The translations under genes and the position numbers were made by a program. From Streptococcus australis (GTDB lineage Bacteria > Bacillota > Bacilli > Lactobacillales > Streptococcaceae): 64,000 nt of DNA. The stretch is taken from contig NZ_LR594040.1 in assembly GCF_901543175.1 (NCBI RefSeq), positions 248,001 to 312,000 of the forward strand, read 5' to 3'. Under the pieces are notes generated by a model. The model was not told where the DNA came from and searched no databases. It saw nothing but the letters and a program-made list of their open reading frames with translations. Positions 37,487 to 50,241 of the stretch are shown here, in pieces; position 1 is the stretch's first letter; every line of letters begins with the position of its first letter.

Positions 37487-37533
37487 AAAACGCATAATAT
37501 CAAGTGTTCAAAAGCCTTGATATTATGCGTTTT
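37487..37533 (+). terminator. Terminator of the five-gene island
   Basis: AAAACGCATAATATCAAG, 11-base loop, then its perfect 18-base complement, ending in T residues. The stem is unusually long. Confidence 0.85.
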
Positions 37534-37598
37534 ATCTTTTATCATGTAAAGATTTACTGGATTTTTACCCAAATTGAGTTTTATCCAGCCTCGTTTAT

Positions 37599-39083
37599 TT
37601 ACTTGCGATACAAGCGATCGTATTGGTAGTAAGGGTCAAAGGTCACGTTGATACCGAGTTTACGAAGGACGTTCTTGTCTTCATCGGTCAAGATGATGGT
37701 TGAGTGGGCTTCGCTTCCTTTGAGGTTACCAAGTTCTTTCATTGCGCGCGCAGCATCAGGATTTTCCATGGCTGTAATGGCAAGGGCAATGAGAATTTCA
37801 TTTGAATGCAGGCGCGGATTACGGCTACCGAGATGATTGATTTTAAGGCCTTGGATTGGTTTGACGACTTCAGGTTCAATCAATTTCACTTCTTTAGCGA
37901 TGTTAGCAGATTTCTTGATGGCGTTGATCAAGGCAGCCGCTGTAGGACCAAAGAGTTCGGAGTTTTTACCAGTGACAATGTCGCCTGATGGCAATTCGAG
38001 AGCTAGGGCAGGACCGCCAGTTTCTTCTGCTTTTTGACGAGCGGCGACAGCAACTTTACGGTCTGCAGGTGTGATGCCGAGGTCGTTCATGAGCAACTCG
38101 ATTTTCTTGACAGCAGATTCCCCAACTTTTTCGGCTTTGAAATCAAGAACGGTTTGATAGTAACGGCGGATGATTTCTTGTTTAGAAGCTTCGATAGCAG
38201 CCTCATTATCAGTAATAGCAAAACCAACCATGTTGACACCCATATCTGTCGGCGAAGCGTATGGAGACTCACCGAGAATGCGCTCTAACATGCGCTTGAG
38301 CACTGGGAAAATTTCGATATCACGGTTGTAGTTGACTGTGGTTTCTCCGTAGGTTTGGAGATGGAAGGGGTCAATCATGTTGACATCATCTAGGTCTGCT
38401 GTAGCAGCCTCGTAGGCCAAGTTAACTGGATGATGAAGGGGAAGGTTCCAGACTGGGAAGGTTTCAAACTTAGCGTAACCAGATTTGATACCGTTGATTT
38501 GGTCGTGGTACATATTGGACATACAAGTTGCCAATTTTCCAGAACCAGGTCCAGGAGCGGTTACGACAATTAAGTTGCGACTGGTTTTGATGTAGTCGTT
38601 TTTCCCCATTCCCTCAGGTGAAATAATGTGATCCATATCCGTTGGATATCCTTTGATTGGATAATGAAGATAAGAATCAATTCCGTTTTTCTCGAGCTGG
38701 TTACGGAAGGCATCTGCAGCGGGTTGACCTGCGTATTGTGTAATGACAACAGAGCCGACAAAGATTCCCAGTTCATTAAATTTATCAATCAAACGAAGAA
38801 CTTCTTGGTCATAAGAAATGCCTAGGTCGCCACGTGCTTTGGAATGCTCGATATTACTAGCGTTAATAGCAATCACAACCTCAACTTGCTCCTTCAACTC
38901 CTGCAAGAGCTTGATTTTGTTGTCAGGTTCATAGCCAGGCAATACACGAGCAGCGTGGAAATCTTCTAACATTTTGCCACCAAACTCTAGGTAAAGCTTG
39001 CCGTCAAATTGGTTAATGCGCTCCAAAATGTGGTCGCGCTGTAGATTTAAATATTGTTCAGAACTAAAAGCTTGTTTTTTCAT
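37599..39083 (-). CDS. UPF0371 / DUF1846 family protein
   Basis: The 494-residue protein is full length for UPF0371 (start [20 protein letters not shown], ending YDRLYRK). It includes a P-loop-like [14 protein letters not shown] stretch at about residues 182-195. The family is conserved in streptococci and of uncertain function. I recall it as SP_0341, between luxS and dexB. A minus-strand TATAAT (39108-39103) lies about 20 bases before its start, giving a very short leader. It is divergent from dexB. Confidence 0.9.
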   Translation of the reverse strand: MKKQAFSSEQYLNLQRDHILERINQFDGKLYLEFGGKMLEDFHAARVLPGYEPDNKIKLLQELKEQVEVVIAINASNIEHSKARGDLGISYDQEVLRLIDKFNELGIFVGSVVITQYAGQPAADAFRNQLEKNGIDSYLHYPIKGYPTDMDHIISPEGMGKNDYIKTSRNLIVVTAPGPGSGKLATCMSNMYHDQINGIKSGYAKFETFPVWNLPLHHPVNLAYEAATADLDDVNMIDPFHLQTYGETTVNYNRDIEIFPVLKRMLERILGESPYASPTDMGVNMVGFAITDNEAAIEASKQEIIRRYYQTVLDFKAEKVGESAVKKIELLMNDLGITPADRKVAVAARQKAEETGGPALALELPSGDIVTGKNSELFGPTAAALINAIKKSANIAKEVKLIEPEVVKPIQGLKINHLGSRNPRLHSNEILIALAITAMENPDAARAMKELGNLKGSEAHSTIILTDEDKNVLRKLGINVTFDPYYQYDRLYRK

Positions 39084-39161
39084 TTTTTTACCTCTGACCT
39101 CTATTATATAAAAAAAATGGGAATTAGGAAACTACGGAGCTAAAAAAGAAATCAAAAAGAT

Positions 39162-39201
39162 TAGGCGAACGCTTGCACAAAGTTTTAAAAAGCGCTATCA
39201 T
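39162..39201 (+). promoter_or_regulatory. dexB promoter with imperfect cre
   Basis: TTGCAC (39173-39178), 17 bp spacer, TATCAT (39196-39201). TAGGCGAACGCTTGCA (39162-39177) fits the cre consensus with two mismatches and overlaps the -35, so CcpA control is plausible. Confidence 0.5.
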
Positions 39202-39226
39202 AGATTATAGATTATTAAAATATTGA

Positions 39227-40846
<1,620 letters not shown>

Positions 40847-40853
40847 AATGAGC

Positions 40854-40885
40854 AAACCTCAAGCTTTTGAAGCTTGAGGTTTTTT
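40854..40885 (+). terminator. Terminator of dexB
   Basis: AAACCTCAAGCTT, short loop, AAGCTTGAGGTTT and a T tract. Confidence 0.92.
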
Positions 40886-40927
40886 ACTAAAAATTGTGTA
40901 GAAAAATCTTAAAAAAATATTTGTTAG

Positions 40928-40942
40928 AATTTTCTAAAAAAT
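40928..40942. promoter_or_regulatory. CodY-like box upstream of aliC
   Basis: AATTTTCTAAAAAAT matches the CodY consensus at 13 of 15 positions, shortly upstream of the aliC promoter. Confidence 0.5.
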
Positions 40943-40955
40943 CATCCAAAAGTCC

Positions 40956-40983
40956 TTGCTTTTATGAAAAAATAGGGTATAAT
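40956..40983 (+). promoter_or_regulatory. Promoter of the aliC-like gene
   Basis: TTGCTT (40956-40961), 16 bp spacer, TATAAT (40978-40983). Confidence 0.65.
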
Positions 40984-41014
40984 GGTGGAAACACTATCTT
41001 AAAGGAGATTACTT

Positions 41015-42982
41015 ATGAGATCGAAAAAGTGGCTCTTAGGAGCAGGTGCTGTCTTGAGTGCGGCCCTTCTGTTAACCGCTTGTGGGCAAAGCGAAAAAAA
41101 GGCTGATGCTCCCAAGACATTTTCTTATGTCTATGCTATGGATCCATCATCTTTGGACTACAGCGTGACGAGCAAGAGCTCAACTTCTGACGTTATAGCC
41201 AACGTTGTCGATGGCCTTTTGGAAAATGATAAGTATGGAAATTTAATTCCATCACTTGCAGAAGACTGGTCCGTTTCTAAAGATGGCTTGACCTATACCT
41301 ACAAACTTCGTAAGGGAGTCAAATGGTATACTTCTGAGGGGGAAGAGTATGCTGAAGTCAAGGCTCAGGACTTTGTTACTGGTCTGAAACACGCAGCTGA
41401 TGGCAAATCAGACGGCCTCTCTCTTCTTCAAGATTCTATCAAAGGTTTGGCTGCCTACATCAGTGGTGAAAGCAATGACTTTTCTACTGTAGGAGTGAAA
41501 GCTGTTGACGATTACACGGTTGAATATACGCTCAACAAACCAGAAAGTTTCTGGAACTCTAAAGTTACAACTGCTACCATGCTTCCAGTTAATGAAGAAT
41601 TCTTGAATTCTAAAGGGAGCGACTACGGTGCACCAACACCATCAAGTATTCTTTATAACGGCCCTTATCTTTTGAAATCATTGACTTCAAAATCAGTCAT
41701 CGAGTATGAAAAGAATCCAAACTATTGGGACAAGGACAATGTTAAGATTGACAACATCAAGCTAACCTTCTATGATGGTTCCGACCAAGAATCCTTGATT
41801 CGTAGCTTTACACAAGGTGCCTATACAACAGCTCGTCTCTTCCCAACAAGCTCAAACTTTGAGTCAACTAAGAAAGAGTACGGAGATAAGATTGTCTACA
41901 GTCCACAAGAAGCTACAAGCTACTACCTCACTGTTAACGTAAACCGCCAGTCTTACAATAAAACAGCCAAAACCGACGAGGCTCAAAAAACATCAACAAA
42001 AGAAGCTCTTCTCAACAAGAACTTCCGTCAGGCCTTGAACTTTGCCCTTGATCGTCACGCTTATACGGCTCAGTTGAATGGTGAAGAAGGTGCGGACAAA
42101 ATTATCCGTAATAGTCTAGTTCCTCATGACTACGTTCAAGTAGGTGAAAAGACATTTGGAGAGTTGGCACAGGCAGAGTTGGTTTCTTATGGAGACCAAT
42201 GGAAAGATGTAGCCCTTACAGATGGTAAGGATACGCTTTACAGTCCTGAAAAAGCCAAGGCAGCCTTTGCTAAAGCTAAGGAAGAATTGCAGGCTAAGGG
42301 TGTGACCTTCCCAATCCGTTTGGATGTTCCAGTTGAACAGACCGATGTCATTGCTGTTCAACAAACTAACTCACTCAAGCAGTCTATCGAATCAACACTT
42401 GGTACGGAGAATGTCATTGTCGATGTCCTTCAAATGACCGATAATGAGAAAATGAGCATTACTTCTCAAGCTAAGGTTCCAGCACAAAAAGACTATGACC
42501 TGAATGGAACTGGTTGGGGACCAGACTATCAAGACCCAGCTACCTACCTAAACATTCTTGATGCTAAGAAGGGCTCTGCCCTTAAACACTTGGGTATCAC
42601 TCGCGGAAAAGATCCAGAAGTGATGGCTCAAGTTGGTCTAGACAAATACAAGAAACTCTTGGATGATGCCGCAGCTGAAACAAGCGATCTCAATAAGCGT
42701 TATGAGAAATATGCTAAAGCTCAAGCTTGGGTATCTGATAGCTCGCTCTTGATCCCAGTTGCCTCTTCAGGTGGTTCTCCAACTGTTAGCCGTACTGTAC
42801 CATTCACAAAAGCATACTCTCAAGTCGGAATTAAGGGAGATCCATTTGTGTTCAAAGGTTTGGAATTGCAAAATGATGTCGTGACTACAAAAGAATACGA
42901 AGAAGCTCTCAAGAAATGGCAGAAAGAAAAGATTGAAACAAATGCCAAATACCAAAAAGAGCTAGAAAAACACGTTAAATAG
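41015..42982 (+). CDS. aliC: Oligopeptide-binding lipoprotein, AliC-like
   Basis: A 655-residue family 5 solute-binding lipoprotein with signal peptide and lipobox LLTAC (Cys23). Blocks shared by Ali/AmiA proteins follow: VVDGLLENDKYGNLIPSLAE, EDWSVSKDGLTYTYKLRKG and the C-terminal KWQKEKIETNAKYQKELEKH. It captures peptides outside the cell for the Ami permease, which is not in this window. Its place directly after dexB and before a second Ali gene matches aliC of non-encapsulated pneumococci. The symbol rests on position and remembered similarity, not on a database search. Confidence 0.85.
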   Translation: MRSKKWLLGAGAVLSAALLLTACGQSEKKADAPKTFSYVYAMDPSSLDYSVTSKSSTSDVIANVVDGLLENDKYGNLIPSLAEDWSVSKDGLTYTYKLRKGVKWYTSEGEEYAEVKAQDFVTGLKHAADGKSDGLSLLQDSIKGLAAYISGESNDFSTVGVKAVDDYTVEYTLNKPESFWNSKVTTATMLPVNEEFLNSKGSDYGAPTPSSILYNGPYLLKSLTSKSVIEYEKNPNYWDKDNVKIDNIKLTFYDGSDQESLIRSFTQGAYTTARLFPTSSNFESTKKEYGDKIVYSPQEATSYYLTVNVNRQSYNKTAKTDEAQKTSTKEALLNKNFRQALNFALDRHAYTAQLNGEEGADKIIRNSLVPHDYVQVGEKTFGELAQAELVSYGDQWKDVALTDGKDTLYSPEKAKAAFAKAKEELQAKGVTFPIRLDVPVEQTDVIAVQQTNSLKQSIESTLGTENVIVDVLQMTDNEKMSITSQAKVPAQKDYDLNGTGWGPDYQDPATYLNILDAKKGSALKHLGITRGKDPEVMAQVGLDKYKKLLDDAAAETSDLNKRYEKYAKAQAWVSDSSLLIPVASSGGSPTVSRTVPFTKAYSQVGIKGDPFVFKGLELQNDVVTTKEYEEALKKWQKEKIETNAKYQKELEKHVK

Positions 42983-42992
42983 TCTATAAAAG

Positions 42993-43027
42993 AAAAGGAA
43001 GTTGCAGAAAATCTGTACTTCCTTTTT
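42993..43027 (+). terminator. Terminator of the aliC-like gene
   Basis: AAAAGGAAGT, 14-base loop, ACTTCCTTTT and T residues. Confidence 0.85.
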
Positions 43028-43131
43028 CTGGTTTTGAGACATCAGTCGTCGTAAAACTAGGAACTTTACAATTTAGGATAAATTTGATAAAATATGGTTA
43101 TGTTATAAAAAGTGACATAAAGGAGTAAAGG

Positions 43132-45090
43132 ATGAACATGAAAAAAAGACTCATCGGAACGGGTCTTGTCCTAGCTACAGGGATTTTACTGACAGCTTGT
43201 GGACAGTCAAATACTGATACAAGCACTTTCTCATCAACATTTAGTGCGAATCCAACGACATTTAACTATCTTTTAGACTATTATGCAGATAACACTTCCG
43301 TGATTACTAATCTTGTGGATGGTTTGCTAGAAAATGATAGCTATGGAAATCTAACGCCAGCTCTAGCTGAAGACTGGTCAGTTTCGGCAGATAGTTTGAC
43401 CTATACCTATAAACTCAGAAAAGATGCCAAGTGGTATACTGCTGATGGAGAAGAGTACGCTCCAGTTAAAGCCCAAGACTTTGTCACTGGGATTAAGTAT
43501 GCTGCGGACAACAAGGGGCAAGCCATGGATCTCATCCAAAACTCTATCAAGGGATTGAATGACTATGTGACAGGTGCGACCAATGACTTCACAACAGTTG
43601 GTGTGAAAGCCTTGGATGACTATACGGTTGAGTACACTTTGACTCGACCAGAGCCCTACTGGAACTCAAAGACAACTAACAGTATCCTTTTCCCAGCTAA
43701 CGAAGAGTTCTTGAAGTCAAAGGACAAAGAATTTGGAACCTTGACGCCAAATAGCATTCTTTACAATGGGCCTTACTTGTTAAAAGATTTCACATCAAAA
43801 TCTTCCATCGAGTATGTGAAGAATCCTAACTACTATGATCATGACAAGGTAACTATTGAGAAAGTTAAATTAGCATATTTTGATGGCTCTGATCAGGAGA
43901 TGACCATTCGAAACTTTGAAAGTGGCGCCTATACGCTTGCGGGAGTCTATCCAAATAGCTCGAGCTATGCCAAGACGAAAGAAAAATACCAAGACAATAT
44001 CGTTTATAGCTTACAAGACAAGACTTCTTGGTACTTCAACTTTAACGTTAACCGTAAAGCCTATAACCATACTGCAAAAACATCAGATCAACAAAAGAAC
44101 TCAACTCAAACAGCGATTTTAAATAAGAATTTCCGTCAGGCCTTGAACTTTGCCATCGATCGTACGACCTACTCTGCCCAATCTAACGGTCAAGAAGCGG
44201 CAAGTAAGACCCTTCGAAATACCCTTGTTCCCCCTACTTTTGTCCAGGTGGGAGATAAGACCTTTGGAGAAGTAACAGCTTCAAAGCTTGTGAACTACGG
44301 AACTGAGTGGTCAGGAATCAACTTGGCGGATGCCCAAGACGGTTACTTCAACAAGGAAAAGGCCCAAGCAAAATTTGCGGAAGCTAAAAAGGAATTGGAA
44401 GCCCAAGGGGTTACCTTCCCGATCCATTTGGATGTCCCAGTTGATCAAACCAATAAAAATGCGGTTTCGGGTATGAATTCACTTAAACAGACACTTGAAA
44501 CAGTATTAGGTTCTGAGAATATCGTCATTGATGTTCAACAGCTTTCAACGGATGACTTTGGGAATGTCGCTTTCCTAGCACCAAATCCAGCAGCTCGTGA
44601 TTACGATTTGAACTTTGATGGCTGGGTTGGTGATTATCAAGATCCGTCAACTTATCTGGATCCATTTAATGCCGAAGATGGTTTTTATCTCAAAATTTTC
44701 GGTCTAGATGCTAAGGAAGATCAAGAATTGATCAAGAGTCTAGGATTAGATACCTATACAAAACTTCTAAAAGAAGCAGATGCTGAGAATCAAGACGTCG
44801 CTAAGCGTTATGAAAAATACGCTGAAGCTCAAGCTTGGATGATTGACAATTCTCTAGTCATGTCTGCTATGTCAAATGGTGGTACAGCCTCTGTAACCAA
44901 AGTAACTCCATTCACACGTGCCTACTCTCTAGTGGGAATAAAAGGTGATGGAAACAACTACAAGTACATGAGACTACAAAAAGATCCTGTTACCAAGAAA
45001 CAATTTGATGAAGCCAAGACTAAGTGGGAAGAAGAAAGAAAAAAAGCCATCGAACAAAGTCAAAAAGAATTTGAAAATCATATCAAATAA
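43132..45090 (+). CDS. aliD: Oligopeptide-binding lipoprotein, AliD-like
   Basis: A 652-residue solute-binding lipoprotein with lipobox LLTAC (Cys23, or Cys21 if the ATG at 43138 is used). It is clearly paralogous to the gene before it and to aliA at 60133, with the same LVDGLLENDSYGNLTPALAE and AEDWSVS blocks. The substrate-facing parts differ, so ligand preference probably differs. AAGGAG precedes the start. In non-encapsulated pneumococci aliC and aliD replace the capsule genes; here an intact wzg-wchA operon follows. Confidence 0.83.
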   Translation: MNMKKRLIGTGLVLATGILLTACGQSNTDTSTFSSTFSANPTTFNYLLDYYADNTSVITNLVDGLLENDSYGNLTPALAEDWSVSADSLTYTYKLRKDAKWYTADGEEYAPVKAQDFVTGIKYAADNKGQAMDLIQNSIKGLNDYVTGATNDFTTVGVKALDDYTVEYTLTRPEPYWNSKTTNSILFPANEEFLKSKDKEFGTLTPNSILYNGPYLLKDFTSKSSIEYVKNPNYYDHDKVTIEKVKLAYFDGSDQEMTIRNFESGAYTLAGVYPNSSSYAKTKEKYQDNIVYSLQDKTSWYFNFNVNRKAYNHTAKTSDQQKNSTQTAILNKNFRQALNFAIDRTTYSAQSNGQEAASKTLRNTLVPPTFVQVGDKTFGEVTASKLVNYGTEWSGINLADAQDGYFNKEKAQAKFAEAKKELEAQGVTFPIHLDVPVDQTNKNAVSGMNSLKQTLETVLGSENIVIDVQQLSTDDFGNVAFLAPNPAARDYDLNFDGWVGDYQDPSTYLDPFNAEDGFYLKIFGLDAKEDQELIKSLGLDTYTKLLKEADAENQDVAKRYEKYAEAQAWMIDNSLVMSAMSNGGTASVTKVTPFTRAYSLVGIKGDGNNYKYMRLQKDPVTKKQFDEAKTKWEEERKKAIEQSQKEFENHIK

Positions 45091-45098
45091 AAAGTTGA

Positions 45099-45129
45099 AA
45101 TAAGGTCTCTTGCAAGGGACCTTATTTTT
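45099..45129 (+). terminator. Terminator of the aliD-like gene
   Basis: AATAAGGTC, ten-base loop, GACCTTATT and a T tract. Confidence 0.85.
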
Positions 45130-45239
45130 GTTTGCTCAAGCCCCTAAATAATGAAAACGGTCACTTCGAAATATAGCTAAGAAAAAATGAATGAAAACGC
45201 TGAGAATTGTGGGAATAAATGGAATTTACCTTACTTTTG

Positions 45240-45248
45240 TGATATAAT
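45240..45248 (+). promoter_or_regulatory. Extended -10 promoter of the capsule operon
   Basis: TGATATAAT 32 bases before wzg. It is the only clear promoter before the tightly packed capsule genes. Confidence 0.65.
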
Positions 45249-45270
45249 TACTTTAATTATTATAGTATAG

Positions 45271-46725
<1,455 letters not shown>

Positions 46726-46726
46726 A

Positions 46727-47458
46727 ATGATTGATATTCATTCGCACATTGTCTTTGATGTAGATGATGGCCCCAAGTCAAGAGAGGAAAGCAAGGCTCT
46801 CTTGACAGAAGCCTACAGGCAGGGGGTGCGAACCATTGTCTCTACCTCTCATCGTCGCAAGGGCATGTTTGAAACTCCGGAAGAGAAGATAGCAGAAAAC
46901 TTTCTACAGGTTCGGGAAATAGCTAAGGAAGTGGCGAGTGACTTGGTCATTGCTTATGGGGCTGAAATTTACTACACACCAGATGTTCTGGATAAGCTGG
47001 AAAAAAAGCGGGTTCCAACTCTTAATGATAGTCGTTATGCCTTGATAGAGTTTAGTATGAACACCCCTTATCGCGATATTCATAGTGCCTTGAGCAAGAT
47101 CTTGATGTTGGGAATTACTCCAGTCATTGCCCACATTGAGCGCTATGATGCTCTTGAAAATAATGAAAAACGCGTTCGAGAACTGATCGATATGGGCTGT
47201 TACACGCAAGTAAATAGTTCACATGTCCTCAAACCCAAACTTTTTGGAGAACGTTATAAATTCATGAAAAAAAGAGCTCAGTATTTTTTAGAGCAGGATT
47301 TGGTTCATGTCATTGCAAGTGATATGCACAATCTAGACGGTAGACCTCCTCATATGGCAGAAGCATATGACCTTGTTTCCCAAAAATACGGAGAAGCGAA
47401 GGCTCAGGAACTTTTTATAGACAACCCTCGAAAAATTATAATGGATCAACTAATTTAG
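46727..47458 (+). CDS. wzh: Tyrosine-protein phosphatase Wzh/CpsB (PHP family)
   Basis: A 243-residue manganese-dependent PHP-type phosphatase: [16 protein letters not shown] at the start, [16 protein letters not shown] and [12 protein letters not shown] carry the metal ligands. It dephosphorylates the C-terminal tyrosines of Wze. The ATG at 46727 follows GGAGGGAA and gives the usual family length; in-frame codons further up overlap wzg. Confidence 0.95.
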   Translation: MIDIHSHIVFDVDDGPKSREESKALLTEAYRQGVRTIVSTSHRRKGMFETPEEKIAENFLQVREIAKEVASDLVIAYGAEIYYTPDVLDKLEKKRVPTLNDSRYALIEFSMNTPYRDIHSALSKILMLGITPVIAHIERYDALENNEKRVRELIDMGCYTQVNSSHVLKPKLFGERYKFMKKRAQYFLEQDLVHVIASDMHNLDGRPPHMAEAYDLVSQKYGEAKAQELFIDNPRKIIMDQLI

Positions 47459-47466
47459 GAGAAATG

Positions 47467-48159
47467 ATGAAAGAACAAAACACGATAGAAATCGATGTAT
47501 TTCAATTACTTAAAACCTTGTGGAAACGCAAGCTAATGATTTTATTAGTGGCACTTGTGACAGGTGCGGGAGCTTTTGCATATAGCACTCTTATTGTTAA
47601 GCCAGAATATACGAGTACCACGCGTATTTACGTAGTCAACCGTAATCAAGGAGACAAGCCGGGGCTGACAAATCAGGACTTGCAGGCAGGATCTTATCTG
47701 GTAAAAGACTACCGTGAAATTATCCTTTCGCAGGATGTATTGGAAAAAGTAGCGACAAATTTGAAATTGGATATGCCATCAAAAACGTTAGCTAGTAAAG
47801 TTCAAGTGACTGTACCAGCTGACACTCGTATCGTCTCAATCTCTGTCAAGGATAAACAACCAGAGGAAGCCAGTCGCATCGCTAATTCTCTACGAGAAGT
47901 TGCTGCAGAAAAGATTATCGCTGTAACGCGAGTATCTGATGTAACGACACTTGAAGAAGCGCGACCAGCTACGACTCCCTCATCTCCAAATGTTCAACGC
48001 AATTCCTTGTTAGGTTTTCTTGGAGGAGCAGTCGTAACAGTAATTGCTGTTCTTTTGATTGAGTTGCTCGACACCCGTGTGAAACGTCCTGAAGATGTCG
48101 AAGATGTACTGCAAATTCCACTTCTAGGGGTCGTTCCAGATTTGGACAAAATGAAATAG
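47467..48159 (+). CDS. wzd: Capsule chain-length regulator Wzd/CpsC
   Basis: A 230-residue Wzz-domain membrane protein with two helices (about residues 20-42 and 180-200) around an extracellular domain. The C-terminus [15 protein letters not shown] is where Wze binds. Wzd and Wze form a split bacterial tyrosine kinase that controls polymer length and ligation. The ATG at 47467 is preferred to that at 47464 because it matches the usual [13 protein letters not shown] start. Confidence 0.95.
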   Translation: MKEQNTIEIDVFQLLKTLWKRKLMILLVALVTGAGAFAYSTLIVKPEYTSTTRIYVVNRNQGDKPGLTNQDLQAGSYLVKDYREIILSQDVLEKVATNLKLDMPSKTLASKVQVTVPADTRIVSISVKDKQPEEASRIANSLREVAAEKIIAVTRVSDVTTLEEARPATTPSSPNVQRNSLLGFLGGAVVTVIAVLLIELLDTRVKRPEDVEDVLQIPLLGVVPDLDKMK

Positions 48160-48168
48160 GAGGAAGTT

Positions 48169-48852
48169 ATGCCAACGTTAGAAATCTCACAGGCAAAATT
48201 GGATCTTGTAAAAAAGGCAGAGGAGTATTATAATGCTTTGTGCACGAACCTACAGTTAAGTGGAGATGATTTGAAAGTATTTTCTATCACTTCTGTGAAA
48301 TCAGGAGAAGGAAAATCAACGACTTCCACCAATATCGCTTGGGCTTTTGCGCGTGCAGGTTACAAAACGCTGCTGATTGATGGAGATATTCGCAATTCTG
48401 TTATGTCAGGTGTCTTTAAAGCAAGGGATAAAATTACAGGTCTGACAGAATTTTTATCAGGGACTACAGACCTGTCACAGGGGCTTTGTGATACCAATAT
48501 CGAAAATCTCTTTGTCATTCAGGCTGGCTCTGTGTCACCAAATCCGACAGCTCTTCTTCAAAGTAAGAATTTCAGTACAATGCTTGAAACCTTGCGTAAA
48601 TATTTTGACTATATCATTGTAGATACTGCTCCTGTCGGTGTTGTGATTGATGCGGCTATCATTACGCGAAAATGCGATGCCTCTATTTTAGTGACAGCAG
48701 CAGGTAAAACAAATCGACGGGATATTCAAAAAGCGAAGGAACAGTTGGAACAAACTGGGAAGCCGTTTTTAGGAGTTGTGTTGAATAGATTCGATACTTC
48801 AGTGGACAAATACGGTTCTTATGGAAATTATGGAGATTACGGAAAAAAATAA
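48169..48852 (+). CDS. wze: Autophosphorylating tyrosine kinase Wze/CpsD
   Basis: A 227-residue BY-kinase with Walker A SVKSGEGKSTTSTN (about residues 42-55), Walker A' LLIDGDIRNSVM and Walker B YIIVDTAPVG. The C-terminal tyrosine cluster KYGSYGNYGDYGKK carries four Tyr that are autophosphorylated and then dephosphorylated by Wzh. It acts with membrane protein Wzd. Confidence 0.95.
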   Translation: MPTLEISQAKLDLVKKAEEYYNALCTNLQLSGDDLKVFSITSVKSGEGKSTTSTNIAWAFARAGYKTLLIDGDIRNSVMSGVFKARDKITGLTEFLSGTTDLSQGLCDTNIENLFVIQAGSVSPNPTALLQSKNFSTMLETLRKYFDYIIVDTAPVGVVIDAAIITRKCDASILVTAAGKTNRRDIQKAKEQLEQTGKPFLGVVLNRFDTSVDKYGSYGNYGDYGKK

Positions 48853-48873
48853 AAAATAGGTTGGGGGATAGAG

Positions 48874-50241
48874 ATGAATGGAAAAGTAGTAAAGCCTTCA
48901 TTGGCCATAATCCAGAGTTTTCTTGTTATTTTATTGACTTATCTGCTTAGCGCTGTGAGGGAAACGGAGATTGTTTCAACAACAGCTATTGCACTTTATA
49001 TCCTCCATTATTTTGTCTTTTATATCAGTGATTATGGACAAGATTTCTTTAAAAGGGGATATTTGATTGAACTTGTCCAGACATTGAAGTATATCCTATT
49101 CTTTGCGCTAGCGATTAGTATTTCTAATTTTTTCTTAGAAGATCGATTTAGTATTTCCAGACGAGGCATGATTTACTTCCTCACATTACATGCTCTTTTA
49201 GTCTATGTGCTAAACCTATTTATCAAGTGGTATTGGAAGCGAGCTTATCCCAATTTTAAAGGAAGTAAGAAGATTCTCCTACTTACAGCAACTTCTCGTG
49301 TCGAAAAGGTACTGGATAGATTAATAGAATCAAATGAGGTTGTTGGGGAGTTGGTAGCCGTCAGTGTCTTAGATAAACCAGACTTTCAGCATAATTCTTT
49401 AAAGGTAGTAGCAGAGGAGGAGATAGTAGACTTTGCGACTCATGAGGTAGTCGATGAAGTCTTTATCAATCTTCCGAGTGAAAAATACAATATTGGAGAG
49501 CTTGTCTCTCAGTTTGAAACGATGGGAATTGATGTAACAGTCAATCTAAATGCTTTTGATCGTAGTTTGGCACGTAACAAGCAAATTCGTGAGATGGCAG
49601 GATTAAACGTTGTGACTTTTTCTACAACATTTTATAAGACGAGCCACGTGATTGCTAAGCGGATTATTGATATCGTGGGTGCATTGGTAGGGCTGATACT
49701 ATGTGGTCTAGTCAGTGTTGTACTGGTTCCTTTGATTCGAAAGGATGGGGGCTCTGCTATTTTTGCTCAGACGCGTATAGGAAAAAATGGGCGCCACTTC
49801 ACTTTTTACAAGTTTCGCTCTATGTGTGTAGATGCCGAGGCGAAAAAAAGAGAACTCATGGAACAAAATACCATGCAGGGTGGAATGTTTAAGGTGGATG
49901 ATGACCCACGTATCACGAAAATTGGTCGCTTTATACGGAAGACTAGCTTGGACGAGCTGCCACAGTTTTATAATGTTCTAAAGGGAGATATGAGTTTGGT
50001 TGGTACACGACCACCAACAGTGGATGAATATGAGCACTATACCCCAGAACAAAAACGTCGTCTAAGTTTTAAACCTGGTATAACAGGGTTATGGCAGATT
50101 AGCGGACGAAGTGAGATCAAGAATTTCGATGAGGTTGTCAAATTAGATGTGGCCTATATAGACGGTTGGACAATCTGGAAAGACATTGAAATTTTATTGA
50201 AGACAGTTAAAGTTGTATTTATGAGAGATGGAGCGAAGTAG
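48874..50241 (+). CDS. wchA: Undecaprenyl-phosphate glucose-1-phosphate transferase WchA/CpsE
   Basis: A 455-residue polyprenyl-phosphate sugar transferase: four N-terminal membrane helices, a central CoA-binding-like domain, a fifth helix (about residues 262-285) and the C-terminal catalytic domain (FYKFRSMCVDAE, KTSLDELPQFYNVLKGDMSL, GTRPPTVDEYE). It starts repeat-unit assembly by placing sugar-1-phosphate on the lipid carrier. Length and sequence match WchA, which uses glucose, so a Glc-1-P primer is expected. The next gene overlaps its 3' end. Confidence 0.93.
   Translation: MNGKVVKPSLAIIQSFLVILLTYLLSAVRETEIVSTTAIALYILHYFVFYISDYGQDFFKRGYLIELVQTLKYILFFALAISISNFFLEDRFSISRRGMIYFLTLHALLVYVLNLFIKWYWKRAYPNFKGSKKILLLTATSRVEKVLDRLIESNEVVGELVAVSVLDKPDFQHNSLKVVAEEEIVDFATHEVVDEVFINLPSEKYNIGELVSQFETMGIDVTVNLNAFDRSLARNKQIREMAGLNVVTFSTTFYKTSHVIAKRIIDIVGALVGLILCGLVSVVLVPLIRKDGGSAIFAQTRIGKNGRHFTFYKFRSMCVDAEAKKRELMEQNTMQGGMFKVDDDPRITKIGRFIRKTSLDELPQFYNVLKGDMSLVGTRPPTVDEYEHYTPEQKRRLSFKPGITGLWQISGRSEIKNFDEVVKLDVAYIDGWTIWKDIEILLKTVKVVFMRDGAK

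Noticed and set aside
37487-37533. Long inverted repeat as an insertion-element end
   Set aside because: It lies right after the kinase gene and ends in T residues; it is best read as a terminator.
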